Shown piece after piece: positions 43,373 to 52,230 of a DNA stretch of 64,000 nt. A program made the translations under genes and the position numbers. The stretch is from assembly GCF_003014755.1 (NCBI RefSeq), contig NZ_PYAW01000002.1:372001-436000 (forward strand). The letters are read 5' to 3'. Origin of the DNA: Chitinophaga niastensis. Lineage in GTDB: Bacteria > Bacteroidota > Bacteroidia > Chitinophagales > Chitinophagaceae. Each line of letters starts with the position of its first letter. The first letter of the stretch is position 1. The notes beneath the pieces were generated by a model. It was not told where the DNA came from, made no database searches, and saw only the letters and a program-made list of their open reading frames with translations.

Positions 43373-46045
43373 ATGCGTAGATCCCTATTAATACTTTGTA
43401 CAGTACTGTGTTGTTTAACCCATAGTCGTTTATTTAGCCAGGCCAGTTTTACAGCACCGGATACAGTATGTGTGAATACACCGGTTCCCATTAACAATAC
43501 ATCTGTTGGTGGTTCTTCTTTTTTTTGGAATTTTTGTTCAGGCGGTCTGTATAATCCGCCACAGGTCACTAATTTGGGTAATGTAGGTGGTTTAATGAGT
43601 CTTCCGGTATTTTTAGTTACTGCCAAAGAAGGAGGTAATTATTATGCATTTTTCACTAACAATACAGGTAACCTGGTAAGACTTACTTTTGGCAATAACC
43701 TGTTGAATATGCCAACCGCGGAGGATCTGGGAACTTTTAACGGAATGTTATCAAATACTACAGAAGGTTTGCAGTTAGTAAAGGACGTAAATGGATGGCA
43801 TTTAATAGTAGTAGGTGGAAATGACCCCAGCACCGCCCGTATTGTAAGGATAGATTTTGGTGCTTCGTTATCAAATCCTGCGACAGGATCTATAAATTGG
43901 GGGAACATCGGTAATCTGGACTACCCTGTTGATTTGTATGTTACACAGGAAAACAATCAATGGTATGGATTTACGGTTAATTACTATAACAATACCATTA
44001 CCCGTTTTGATTTTGGTGCCTCATTCAGTAACCCACCTATTGCTACAAATCTGGGTAATCTTGGTAATCTGAATCATCCCACCGGAATATTTGCTTTACA
44101 GGAAAAAGGTAATTGGCATATTTTCATCACGAATGAGTCTTCCAGTACTATATCCAGACTTGATTTAGGTAATTCACTCGCAAATACTCCTACAGGTGTA
44201 AACCTGGGTAATCCAGGCGGCGCTTTGAACGGGCCAAGAGATTTATGTCTGATACATGATTGCGGAAATATATTCGGGCTGGTAGCAAACGGTTCTTCTA
44301 ATGATTTGGCAAGGATAGATTTTAAAGATGGTATTACGAGTGTAGTACCGGGGTTATCCGGTACTACACTGGCGACAGGAGGAGGGTTGAATTTTCCACA
44401 TTCTATTTCCACTATCTTCAGAGAAGGCAATAGTTTGTATGCTTTTATTACCAATGTCCGCAACAATACTTTATCCAGGCTCGTATTTAGTAATTGTAAT
44501 AATGCCAGCCTGCCTTCCTCTAATCAGCAACAACCGCCGGTTTTTTCATATAACCAACCTGGTAAATACACTATTAATTTGTTGATGAATGAATTATTGA
44601 TGACAGAAAGCGCTTTTTGTAAAAATGTAGTAGTGCTACCTCTGCCAAAAGTAGATCTGGGGGCTGATACAACCATTTGCAATGGGGTAAGCTTAGCATT
44701 GGATGCCGGGCCGGGTTTCAATTCGTATAAATGGAGCAGTAACGCAACAACACAAAAAATTACAGTTAATCAATCAGGCACCTATGCCGTGGAAGTAAGT
44801 AATGGAGGCTGCACTGCTACTGACGCTATACAGGTGAATGTAACCACGCTGGTGCAAGATCCTGTTATTACAGATATTGATTGTAATCATTCCCTGGGTA
44901 AAATTGAGTTGAATACCAGTGGTGGAACCCAACCTTATCATTATTATCTGAATGGAACAAGTCAGGGCACCAATAATGTTTATGATAAACTACCGGCTGG
45001 TAGCTATGCATGGAAAGTACAGGATCAATCCGGCTGTGAGTTGTCTGATGCGCTGACAGTGAAGGTAGATAAAGACAAGATGATTAATACATCGGCCATT
45101 ACAACACCTCCTACTTGTAATGGTTTGCAGGATGGTATCATTGATGTGCAGGTGCAGAAAGGAGTACCCCCTTTTGAATTTGCGCTTAAAGGACAACCTT
45201 ATCAAACAACATCCACCTTTAGCAATCTTCCTTCAGGTACTTATACTGTTTATACACGTAATGCAGTTTGTTTAGATAGTTTGTTACTAAAACTGATAGC
45301 CCCATCAGTAATGGATATGCAAATAACGAAAGAAGATGAGTTATGTAGCCGCATGGATGGCAAGGTGTCAGTAACGGTTACAGGTGGTAAGCCTCCATAT
45401 AATTTTTACTGGAATAATATTTTAGCACCATCTTCAACGTTTGAAAAGTTGGGAGCGGGTTCATATGATCTGAAAATTGTAGATGTCAATGGCTGTAATA
45501 TAGGAACAGCACTTACTATCAGCAATCTTACGCTACCACCTGTTAGAATATTAAATAATGATGTCACTATTAATATCGGTGAAACATTACAGCTAACAGC
45601 CATTAATGCTCCGGATTATTTATGGACACCATCAGAAGGGTTAAGCTGTATAAATTGCGCAAATCCTCTTGCAAAGCCTTTACAGCCTACCTCTTATATT
45701 GTTACCACTATTACTGGTAAGAATTGTATCAAATCAGATACAATAAATATCAAACTATCTTATGATCAATCTTTATACGTGCCGAATGCTTTTACGCCCA
45801 ACAACGATGGGAGAAACGATGTGTTCAGAGCAAAAGTGAAAGGAGTGGCTACATATAAATTATTGATTTTTAACCGCTGGGGTGAACTGCTTTTTGAAAC
45901 AAATGATATGGCAACAGGCTGGGACGGGCGCTTTAAAGGTCAGGTGCAGCCATTTGGGACTTATGTTTATCTCATTAAGTACGCTTATTTTGGTAAAGAA
46001 GAACAGGTGTTCCAACAAAAAGGAACGTTTATGCTTTTAAATTAG
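43373..46045 (+). CDS. Large secreted type IX (type B) cargo protein with beta-propeller and SprB-like repeats
   Basis: 890 residues. Signal peptide about 1-23. Residues ~45-370 contain six or seven similar units of the form F-x-N-x2-x-N-L-x-R-L-D-F-G-x-S-L-x-N-x-P (for example RLDLGNSLANTPTGVNLGN), which suggests a beta-propeller. Next comes a PKD/Ig-like part, then SprB-type repeats (about 490-720: NTSGGTQPYHYYLNG, VTVTGGKPPYNFYWNN). The C-terminal ~90 residues are the gliding-motility-associated CHU_C domain (VPNAFTPNNDGRNDVF, NRWGELLFET, GWDGRF, GTYVYLIKY), a type B signal for secretion and surface attachment. Likely an adhesin or binding protein; the ligand is unknown. Confidence 0.88.
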   Translation: MRRSLLILCTVLCCLTHSRLFSQASFTAPDTVCVNTPVPINNTSVGGSSFFWNFCSGGLYNPPQVTNLGNVGGLMSLPVFLVTAKEGGNYYAFFTNNTGNLVRLTFGNNLLNMPTAEDLGTFNGMLSNTTEGLQLVKDVNGWHLIVVGGNDPSTARIVRIDFGASLSNPATGSINWGNIGNLDYPVDLYVTQENNQWYGFTVNYYNNTITRFDFGASFSNPPIATNLGNLGNLNHPTGIFALQEKGNWHIFITNESSSTISRLDLGNSLANTPTGVNLGNPGGALNGPRDLCLIHDCGNIFGLVANGSSNDLARIDFKDGITSVVPGLSGTTLATGGGLNFPHSISTIFREGNSLYAFITNVRNNTLSRLVFSNCNNASLPSSNQQQPPVFSYNQPGKYTINLLMNELLMTESAFCKNVVVLPLPKVDLGADTTICNGVSLALDAGPGFNSYKWSSNATTQKITVNQSGTYAVEVSNGGCTATDAIQVNVTTLVQDPVITDIDCNHSLGKIELNTSGGTQPYHYYLNGTSQGTNNVYDKLPAGSYAWKVQDQSGCELSDALTVKVDKDKMINTSAITTPPTCNGLQDGIIDVQVQKGVPPFEFALKGQPYQTTSTFSNLPSGTYTVYTRNAVCLDSLLLKLIAPSVMDMQITKEDELCSRMDGKVSVTVTGGKPPYNFYWNNILAPSSTFEKLGAGSYDLKIVDVNGCNIGTALTISNLTLPPVRILNNDVTINIGETLQLTAINAPDYLWTPSEGLSCINCANPLAKPLQPTSYIVTTITGKNCIKSDTINIKLSYDQSLYVPNAFTPNNDGRNDVFRAKVKGVATYKLLIFNRWGELLFETNDMATGWDGRFKGQVQPFGTYVYLIKYAYFGKEEQVFQQKGTFMLLN

Positions 46046-46113
46046 CATTTTAATACTCACCCAAAGAACAAAACGAGTCTGTCCCTGTTAATTTTATACA
46101 TAATTTTGTCACC

Positions 46114-46455
46114 ATGAATAAAACGGAAGAACAGCTGATAGACTGGATAAAAAAATCATTGCAGCCCATGGGTGAAGTTACCAGTCATGCTATGATGGAT
46201 GGAAAAACACTTTATTGCGATGGTATCCTGTTTGCCTTTTTAGATAAAGGCGTTATCTGGTTTAAATCAGATGATGAGAGTGACCTGGTATGGGATGCTG
46301 CCGGTAGCGATTCATTGACATCTACCCGTAAAGATGGAACAGTGATACATCAGCATTACCGCAGTGCACCGGAAGATGTGTATGAAGATGCAAAGGCTAT
46401 GCGTAAATGGGCCAAACAAGGTATAGCAGCCGGCAGACGTGCAACAGGTAAATAA
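46114..46455 (+). CDS. TfoX N-terminal domain protein
   Basis: 113 residues. MGEVTSHAMMDGKTLYCDGILFAFLDKGVIWFKSD (about 19-53) is the TfoX/Sxy N-terminal domain (MFGG-type motif degenerated to MMDG). TfoX proteins affect competence gene expression in gamma-proteobacteria, but the role of single-domain relatives elsewhere is unknown. A TAATTTTG -7 element ends six bases before the ATG. A strong terminator follows, so it is monocistronic. Confidence 0.8.
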   Translation: MNKTEEQLIDWIKKSLQPMGEVTSHAMMDGKTLYCDGILFAFLDKGVIWFKSDDESDLVWDAAGSDSLTSTRKDGTVIHQHYRSAPEDVYEDAKAMRKWAKQGIAAGRRATGK

Positions 46456-46468
46456 ATTTATATATACC

Positions 46469-46506
46469 ATCCGGTTGATACTGCTTACAGTATCAACCGG
46501 ATCTTT
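46469..46506 (+). terminator. Terminator of the TfoX-domain gene
   Basis: A perfect 15-bp stem (46469-46483 with 46488-46502), loop CTTA, tail CTTTT. Confidence 0.9.
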
Positions 46507-46622
46507 TAATTATCGTATAACGGAGAAGGCTATACGTGTTTACTGCTCTCCGGGAAAAGTTGTCTATTGTATGCAGGAATGGAATAGCTTTGCAGCTTTG
46601 TCATGGTAAAAATTAACGAGTC

Positions 46623-47015
46623 ATGAACTTTTACACACGGAAATGGGTAAAGCCGGAGGATCTGAATGCACACGGGACTTTATTTGGCGGCAGTTTACTC
46701 CGCTGGATCGATGAAGAAGCTGCTATTTATACTATCATTCAGTTGGGTACCAACCGGTGTGTAACGAAGTATATGTCTGAAATAAATTTTATCAACTCTG
46801 CCCGCCAGGGCGATATTGTGGAACTGGGAATAAAGGCCATTCAATTTGGCAGAACCTCACTTACATTGGCTTGCGAAGTAAGAAACAAGATCACACATAA
46901 AAGCATTCTTACGATAGACAGGATTGTATTTGTATGTGTAGATGAACATGGTAAGCCTGCAGCACATGGTAAAACAGCTATCACTTATACAGATGAACGT
47001 TTAAGAGAGGAATAG
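46623..47015 (+). CDS. Acyl-CoA thioesterase, hotdog fold (YciA/BFIT-like)
   Basis: 130 residues, one hotdog domain. LNAHGTLFGGSLLRWIDEEAAIYTI (about 14-38) carries the conserved helix with His-Gly..Phe-Gly-Gly and the acidic catalytic residue (Asp30 or nearby), and IVELGIKAIQFGRTSLTLACEV follows. It hydrolyses acyl-CoA esters in the cytoplasm; chain-length preference is unknown. TAGCTTTG at 46585-46592 is a probable -7 element. Confidence 0.88.
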   Translation: MNFYTRKWVKPEDLNAHGTLFGGSLLRWIDEEAAIYTIIQLGTNRCVTKYMSEINFINSARQGDIVELGIKAIQFGRTSLTLACEVRNKITHKSILTIDRIVFVCVDEHGKPAAHGKTAITYTDERLREE

Positions 47016-47022
47016 CCCTATA

Positions 47023-47271
47023 TTCAACCCACCGAACATACTAAAGAGCAGAGCGCTTTCCGGTGCATTGGTAGGCGCTACTTTATACCAGGCAAAAGGT
47101 GATAAGGCGTGGCGTGGTGCTTTGATAGGTACGCTGGCAGCTGTTGCTGCTACCTACACATTTTTTTATTTGCGTAAGGATGTAGGCAAAAGATATAAGG
47201 TGAAAGATGCAGCTGTAGGTGGTATGGAGGATGCCATGGCTATTGGTATTGCAGCCGGTTCGGTGAAATAG
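47023..47271 (+). CDS. Small membrane protein (DUF4126-like), start uncertain
   Basis: The frame is open from 47005 to a stop at 47269-47271. Similarity to short membrane proteins begins at PNILKSRALSGALVGATLYQAKGDKAWRGALIG and continues with a membrane stretch (TLAAVAATYTFFYL) and AAVGGMEDAMAIGIA. Conserved-looking residues start well before the first standard start codon, a TTG at 47068. Only an ATA at 47023 lies at the expected place. Either a non-canonical start is used, or the gene has lost its original ATG. It follows the thioesterase gene closely (within 10 bases) and could be translated by coupling. Confidence 0.5.
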   Translation, partial: FNPPNILKSRALSGALVGATLYQAKGDKAWRGALIGTLAAVAATYTFFYLRKDVGKRYKVKDAAVGGMEDAMAIGIAAGSVK

Positions 47272-47358
47272 TTATCATTATCAGTATGCTGATGTAGTTC
47301 ATCAGGGCTGTGTAAACAGCTTATTCTACTGCTGTTTCGAAGTTTTTTTAAACAGTAG

Positions 47359-47388
47359 TTGTTTTGTTTTAAAAAAAAACTACATTTG
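47359..47388 (+). promoter_or_regulatory. Promoter of the second tRNA-Gln gene
   Basis: TTG (47359-47361), 19 bases, TACATTTG (47381-47388), 15 bases before the tRNA. Confidence 0.65.
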
Positions 47389-47403
47389 CATCCCGTTAAA
47401 CAA

Positions 47404-47474
47404 TGCCTAATAGTATAATGGTAGTACGACAGATTTTGGTTCTGTTTGTCTAGGTTCGAATCCTGGTTGGGCAA
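47404..47474 (+). tRNA. tRNA-Gln(TTG), copy 2
   Basis: Identical to copy 1 from position 6 onward. The only change is C to T in the acceptor (TGCCTAA), which gives a T-G pair with TTGGGCA. The anticodon is TTG. CCA is not directly encoded (CACCA follows). Confidence 0.94.
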
Positions 47475-47482
47475 CACCAGAA

Positions 47483-47515
47483 AGGAGAAGATCTTCAAAG
47501 ATCTTCTCCTTTTTT
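47483..47515 (+). terminator. Terminator of tRNA-Gln copy 2
   Basis: AAGGAGAAGATCTT pairs perfectly with the right arm, loop CAA, then T6. It is nearly the same as the terminator of copy 1, so tRNA and terminator were duplicated together. Confidence 0.9.
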
Positions 47516-47551
47516 ATATCCTGAAAAATCTCAAATATCCTTGCCCCGCAG

Positions 47552-49153
47552 TTATTTTTTCTCCTCATGATATTCCTGTTCCGTATTAATAGACCAGATA
47601 TTTGATTTGGTAACAATGCCATTGGAAATATTATCCACGGCCACCATGGCGGTGAGCATGGAGTGATCAGAGTTGTTGTATTTGTGCATGCCATTGCGGC
47701 CTACCAGGAAAAGATTTTCGAAGGAATCGATATAATTTCTTACTTCATCGAAGCGGTTATAGGTGCCGAAATAAGCGGGATAGGTTTTTTCCATTCTCAG
47801 TACAGTAGCGTCCAGTACATCTTCCTGGCGGGCAAGACCAATTTTACAGAGTTCGTGTATAGCTGTTTGTCTGATTTCTTCATCAGACAGTTCCCAGAAA
47901 TCATCTCCTTTATTGCAGAAGTATTCCATACCTACCCAGGTAGTGTCGGGATCCTTTACCATATAGGGACTCCAGTTATTGAACAATTGTAGCCGGCCTA
48001 CTTTTACATCTTTTTCCTGGATATAGATCCAGGTATCTTTTAGTGCGAGCGGTTTTTGTTCGCCTGTTTTTTTATCTTCAAAACTGAGATTTTTTAGTAA
48101 GATACCGATGGTGATGAAGTCGCGGTATTGCAGTCCTGCTGCTACTTCCCGTACATCTGCGGGGATATCTGCATCCATGCCGGCAATTAATTCCTGCACA
48201 GGCATTGTGGAAAAGAAAAAATCTCCTTCCAGCAGGATTGTTTCGCCGGTAGTGCGATCCAGCGCTTCAATAGCGGTAATGAGATTGCCGGCAGTGTGGA
48301 TCTTTTTTACATCATGCTGCATCAGGATGGTAGCGCCTTTGTCGGTTACCTGGTGGGCTACTTCTTCCCAAAGCTGACCAGGCCCGTGTTTGGGATAAAG
48401 GAACTGTTCAATGAGACTTGTTTCTACATTTTTTTGTGAGAGATTTTTCGGCCTGCCTGCTTCCCAGGTAGATTTTATTGCGTGTGCAATAGCTTTACCG
48501 ATAGATATTCCTTTGATACGTTGGGCGCCCCATTCCGCAGAAATAGATTTGCAGGAAACACCCCATACTTTTTCTGTATAGTCTTTGAAGAAGAGGTTAT
48601 ACAGGGTTTTACCGAAGCGGTTGACCATAAAATCTTCCAGTGTATTTTCTTCTTTTCTTGGGAATAGTTGTGCCTGGAGATAAGAGAACATGATACTAAC
48701 GGTAGTGGGTATACCGAGTTTCCGGAGTGTATCAATAGATAGTTGAATGGGGTAAGTAAAAAATTTATGCAGGAAGTAGATGCGGGACAGGCGTTTCCTT
48801 ACAAGCATGACCAGATCGGGATTCCGGGCTACCAGTGTATCCGTATCAGTGTTGCTGCGGGATGCTTTTACCTCCCGTGTTTTTTGTTGGTAACTGATAG
48901 AGAATATTTCTGCTGCTTCTTTATCCAGCGGCATCATGTTCATCCACCATTCCATTACGCGGTCGGATTTGGAGAAGAACCGGTGTCCGCCAATATCAAT
49001 GCGGTTACCTTTGTAGTTAACTGTTTTTGATATGCCCCCGATGTCGGTGCTTTTTTCCAGTATCAGCGGGATGATAGAGGTGCGTTGGAGTAACTCATAG
49101 GCGGCGGTCAGACCCGCAGGGCCGGCGCCAATGATAATAGCTTTCTTTTGCAT
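47552..49153 (-). CDS. NAD(P)/FAD-dependent oxidoreductase (amine-oxidase/protoporphyrinogen-oxidase-like)
   Basis: 533 residues from the ATG at 49153 ([21 protein letters not shown]). A GTG further upstream at 49210 would put 19 residues before the dinucleotide motif and is rejected. GAGPAG is the FAD-binding Rossmann loop, and [31 protein letters not shown] is the second conserved part of the amine-oxidase/UDP-galactopyranose-mutase-like group. [17 protein letters not shown] near the end closes the FAD site. Relatives lie in polysaccharide-synthesis contexts, so a sugar or carotenoid-type substrate is possible. No assignment is safe. The 314 bases upstream (49154-49467) show nothing I can support. 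Confidence 0.82.
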   Translation of the reverse strand: MQKKAIIIGAGPAGLTAAYELLQRTSIIPLILEKSTDIGGISKTVNYKGNRIDIGGHRFFSKSDRVMEWWMNMMPLDKEAAEIFSISYQQKTREVKASRSNTDTDTLVARNPDLVMLVRKRLSRIYFLHKFFTYPIQLSIDTLRKLGIPTTVSIMFSYLQAQLFPRKEENTLEDFMVNRFGKTLYNLFFKDYTEKVWGVSCKSISAEWGAQRIKGISIGKAIAHAIKSTWEAGRPKNLSQKNVETSLIEQFLYPKHGPGQLWEEVAHQVTDKGATILMQHDVKKIHTAGNLITAIEALDRTTGETILLEGDFFFSTMPVQELIAGMDADIPADVREVAAGLQYRDFITIGILLKNLSFEDKKTGEQKPLALKDTWIYIQEKDVKVGRLQLFNNWSPYMVKDPDTTWVGMEYFCNKGDDFWELSDEEIRQTAIHELCKIGLARQEDVLDATVLRMEKTYPAYFGTYNRFDEVRNYIDSFENLFLVGRNGMHKYNNSDHSMLTAMVAVDNISNGIVTKSNIWSINTEQEYHEEKK

Positions 49154-49467
49154 GAGAAGAATGAGGTTGTTGAAGAAAAGATTTTTTTGAGGTGTAACCC
49201 GGAGGGTCACGTTCGATCAATACAATTGTCTGAAATGATGTAGCGGAGTGGAGTTCCCCGCATCCGGGAATGGTGGAAATTACTAGGCGTTGGCATATCG
49301 TAATGGTTTATGACAGGTTATCCCGGCAATGAGACCACCTGTTTTGAGGGTATTGCTGATCAGTGGGTTAGCAGCATACGGTGAAGACTGCCTGCACTAT
49401 ACAAGTATAAAGGATACTACTGAAATGGGACGTCAGCAGAAGGGAGTATTAAGCAGGGTGAAATTCC

Positions 49468-50319
49468 TCAGAATTTCCATTTGTAGTAGTATACCGGGGT
49501 GTTTTCACCTTCACTGATAGTAACATATCCGTCATTATCCGGTGTAATAGTGATGCCTTCTCCCTGTTTTTCGATTACGTAAGGTAATTCCTTTGCAGGC
49601 TTAGCCATGGCTTGTTCTACACTTTCGTTATTGTTGCGGTGCCAGTAATAAACGGTTGTTAGCGTTTTGATCACAATATGATGACCATCTTTAGAAATAT
49701 CTCCCGCTGTAACCCAGGTGTAAGGTAGTTTGATGAGTTTCTCCAGGATTGTTTCATCGCCATCTTTAAAAAACAACCGATCGGTTTTATACAAACTTAC
49801 CTGTCGTTCTCTTTTGCTGATGATATATATCTGTTTGCTGATAGGATCTATCATCAGCGATTCTGCGTCGCGTGCACCGTTAGGGAAGGAGAGGGTTAGT
49901 ATATCGGGTGTGATGTGCACTTTCTCTGCCGGCATTTTTTCCGGCTCTGCAAAACGATAGATGCGTATATGTTTCCGGATGCCGTAGTTGTCGCCTATAT
50001 CTCCAACATAAACATAATATTTACCTTTTACGGGGCCTATGCCTTCTGCAATGTCTTCCCAGTCGCGGTTGCTCACGCCATCGAGTTTAATGGTGCTGAT
50101 TAATGCTGCTTTGCTATTGATTAGAAATACTTCCGGTTTATTGCCGCTATCATTATGCGTCCAGTAGCATCCACGCAGTGTAGTGCTGGAAGCGATTCCT
50201 GAGGCTTCTGTGAGCTTATCTGATACTACGTTGCCCAGCAGCTGCGGTTTGGGCGATTGCGCCAAAGAAGGGGCTGTAAAGAGAAAAAAGATGCTGATGA
50301 GTAGAATGAGCGCACGCAT
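49468..50319 (-). CDS. Secreted beta-propeller-like protein, function unknown
   Basis: 283 residues. Signal peptide 1-20 (MRALILLISIFFLFTAPSLA). The body repeats short strands with SGIASSTTLRGCYWTHNDSG, DWEDIAEGIGPVKGKYYVYVGDIGDN, PNGARDAESLMIDPISKQIYIISKR and EGITITPDNDGYVTISEG, which suggests a six-bladed propeller with acidic loops (Asp-Trp-Glu-Asp, Asn-Asp). No catalytic motif is recognised. It may bind a metal or sugar outside the inner membrane. It is separated from the downstream oxidoreductase by 314 bases, so an operon is doubtful. Confidence 0.65.
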   Translation of the reverse strand: MRALILLISIFFLFTAPSLAQSPKPQLLGNVVSDKLTEASGIASSTTLRGCYWTHNDSGNKPEVFLINSKAALISTIKLDGVSNRDWEDIAEGIGPVKGKYYVYVGDIGDNYGIRKHIRIYRFAEPEKMPAEKVHITPDILTLSFPNGARDAESLMIDPISKQIYIISKRERQVSLYKTDRLFFKDGDETILEKLIKLPYTWVTAGDISKDGHHIVIKTLTTVYYWHRNNNESVEQAMAKPAKELPYVIEKQGEGITITPDNDGYVTISEGENTPVYYYKWKF

Positions 50320-50440
50320 AGCTTGTAATTTACAGAAAAGTGCGGCGCTACAGGTGCTCTGATGGCCTTTTTTGATTTTTTTTGCTAAAACTCTTGTTTG
50401 TTTCGTAAAATGTTATAATTTCGCGGTCCTGATTTAACAA

Positions 50441-50511
50441 TGCCTGATAGTATAACGGTAGTACGACAGACTCTGACTCTGTTTGTCTTGGTTCGAATCC
50501 AGGTCAGGCAA
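50441..50511 (+). tRNA. tRNA-Gln(CTG)
   Basis: Acceptor TGCCTGA/TCAGGCA, anticodon stem ACAGA/TCTGT with loop CTCTGAC (anticodon CTG), T arm TTGGTTCGAATCCAGG. The core resembles the TTG copies, so all three derive from a common ancestor. CCA is not encoded. A TTG and TAATTTCG lie 19 bases apart upstream (50394-50423) as a near-consensus promoter. Confidence 0.95.
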
Positions 50512-50520
50512 CTTTGAATG

Positions 50521-50546
50521 AAACTCGCTCTGGTAGCGAGTTTTTC
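50521..50546 (+). terminator. Terminator of tRNA-Gln(CTG)
   Basis: AAACTCGCT pairs with AGCGAGTTT around CTGGT, followed by a T-rich tail. Confidence 0.85.
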
Positions 50547-50566
50547 TTTTTTACTCCCTCTCCATT

Positions 50567-50797
50567 TTGACTGATTTTCGAAAAAGTTTTCGAAAAAGTT
50601 ATAAGATAGACAGAGCGGTGGTCCACAACCACTCGTTGTATGCACGAATTACCAATGGGTGCTCGCGGTCTGAAATAACTGTATTTCCTCCTGACTGGAA
50701 TGACCCAGGTGTATTTAAAAATGTTACCTGGTATATTAGCTTTATTAATTTTTCAGGAAATCAAAAAAATCATTATATTCCAATCGTTAATCGTTAA
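50567..50797 (+). pseudogene. Possible remnant of a tyrosine integrase N-terminus
   Basis: The 76-residue frame contains HSLYARITNGCSRSEITVF and PPDWNDPGVFKNVTWYI. Bacteroidota integrases of the Arm-DNA-binding type have near their N-terminus a strand like LYxRIxxNGxRSEIS followed after some residues by PxxWN. Nothing resembling the SAM-like or catalytic domain follows; the frame ends at 50797 and the next gene is unrelated. The place just after a tRNA gene fits an old integration site. The match is short and made by eye, so this remains tentative. Confidence 0.35.
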
Positions 50798-50885
50798 TCC
50801 GAGTTTTCCTATATTCTCTTATGGTTAGCTTATGGAAACTTCCCGAGAGTAACATCATTCAATTGATAATTATTATTGACCTCTA

Positions 50886-52214
50886 ATGATGTCGAGTATG
50901 CAGAAGAAATTAATTGTGTTTACTGCAATTCTTGCAGTTTGTGTAATTACCTTTTACGCTTGTAAAAAACAAGAATCCCCACCACAGAAAACGGATTTGA
51001 TAACAGAAGCCAAAAAATATTTTGATAATAATGTGGTAAATCAACAAAAAACACTGGGTGCCATTGAAAGTAATGGATTTTCACTAGATAAGAAAACAGA
51101 TTGGAATAGCCCTAATATTGAGAAGGTCCAGTCTTACGAACTGGTTAAAGTACCATTGTTGTTTCCACATAAAATTTACTACTCCACAGATGGTGGTAAA
51201 ACGAAGAAAACATTTATTTCTCAGTCTTTCTTATCCATGTTTAAAAATACTGCCGGAAAAATGGTAGCTGAGGTAGTCTATAAGATACCATCAGGTAAAT
51301 CCATGGCAGGTCGATTTGATGGAAGAATTTTGGTTACTGATTGGAATGGAAATATTAAACGGAGTTATATCTACAACAATGGGATTTCGACAAGATCCCA
51401 AACATCTGTAAGTATTCGAAAGACAGGGGTAAAAACAGAAGGTTTTTCCTGTACAGATACGGATTTCTACCAGGATGTTTATTATGGTGGGGAATATCAA
51501 GGGACCACCTACTTATATACAAAAACTGAATGTGCTTTGGATATGTCGGGCGGTGGTGCCAGTGGTGGTGGTGGTGGAACTGATGGTACAGGTGGTGATG
51601 GCCCCGATTATAGTGGTGGAGGTGGTGGAGGTGGTGGTGCTAGTGGCAACTACAGCGTTAAGGACATTAATGATAAATTTAAGACGCCTTGTTTTAGTTC
51701 TACGCTTGCTGAGGTGCGAAATGATGCATTACAAAATACAGTAAGTAAAATACTTAATAATATATTTGGAAGTTCAGATAAACTAAATTTAGATTTTGTT
51801 GAAGCAAATTTAAAACCTGGAGAAGATGGCGAAACTGATGGGGGAAGTGTTTCAGGAGATTATAGGAATTTAACGATAACTCTCAATACAACTGATTTAA
51901 AGAATTCATCTAAAGAATATGTAGCAGCAACAATTTTGCACGAGGTGATTCACGGTTACTTTAGAGCTGTAAACGAAAATAAACTACTTGATCATAATGA
52001 CATGGGTCTATTCTATATTGATAAAATGGCCGCCGGGATAAAAGAAGTCTACCCTACAATCTCAAATGACGATGCTACTGCATTAGCTTGGGGAGGCGTG
52101 CATGAATCTTATGCATGGTCTGAATTAGTGAGAAAAGATCCTGCAGCCGCTAAAAAAATACTTGATACCAATACTAAATATAAAGCAGGGACATCTGGTA
52201 TAAAATGTAATTAA
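50886..52214 (+). CDS. Secreted lipoprotein with HExxH zinc-protease-like domain and Gly-rich linker
   Basis: 442 residues. Lipobox ends FYACKK (Cys26). Residues 30-220 form an N-terminal domain of unknown kind. A Gly/Ser/Asp-rich linker covers 222-254. The C-terminal domain (about 255-442) carries ILHEVIHGYFRAV with His352, Glu353 and His356, the HExxH zinc site. His370 or His406-Glu407 (GGVHESYAW) could be the third ligand. The exact peptidase family is not recognised. The layout (lipid anchor, flexible linker, C-terminal enzyme domain) recalls surface-displayed effectors. The gene is AT-rich compared with its neighbours and lies in the accessory patch after tRNA-Gln(CTG). Confidence 0.65.
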   Translation: MMSSMQKKLIVFTAILAVCVITFYACKKQESPPQKTDLITEAKKYFDNNVVNQQKTLGAIESNGFSLDKKTDWNSPNIEKVQSYELVKVPLLFPHKIYYSTDGGKTKKTFISQSFLSMFKNTAGKMVAEVVYKIPSGKSMAGRFDGRILVTDWNGNIKRSYIYNNGISTRSQTSVSIRKTGVKTEGFSCTDTDFYQDVYYGGEYQGTTYLYTKTECALDMSGGGASGGGGGTDGTGGDGPDYSGGGGGGGGASGNYSVKDINDKFKTPCFSSTLAEVRNDALQNTVSKILNNIFGSSDKLNLDFVEANLKPGEDGETDGGSVSGDYRNLTITLNTTDLKNSSKEYVAATILHEVIHGYFRAVNENKLLDHNDMGLFYIDKMAAGIKEVYPTISNDDATALAWGGVHESYAWSELVRKDPAAAKKILDTNTKYKAGTSGIKCN

Positions 52215-52230
52215 CAATAAATTATTAGCA

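Noticed and set aside
49329..49517. A 62-codon plus-strand frame between the oxidoreductase and the secreted protein gene
   Set aside because: It overlaps the 3' end of the minus-strand gene, has no plausible domain, and no promoter-like element.
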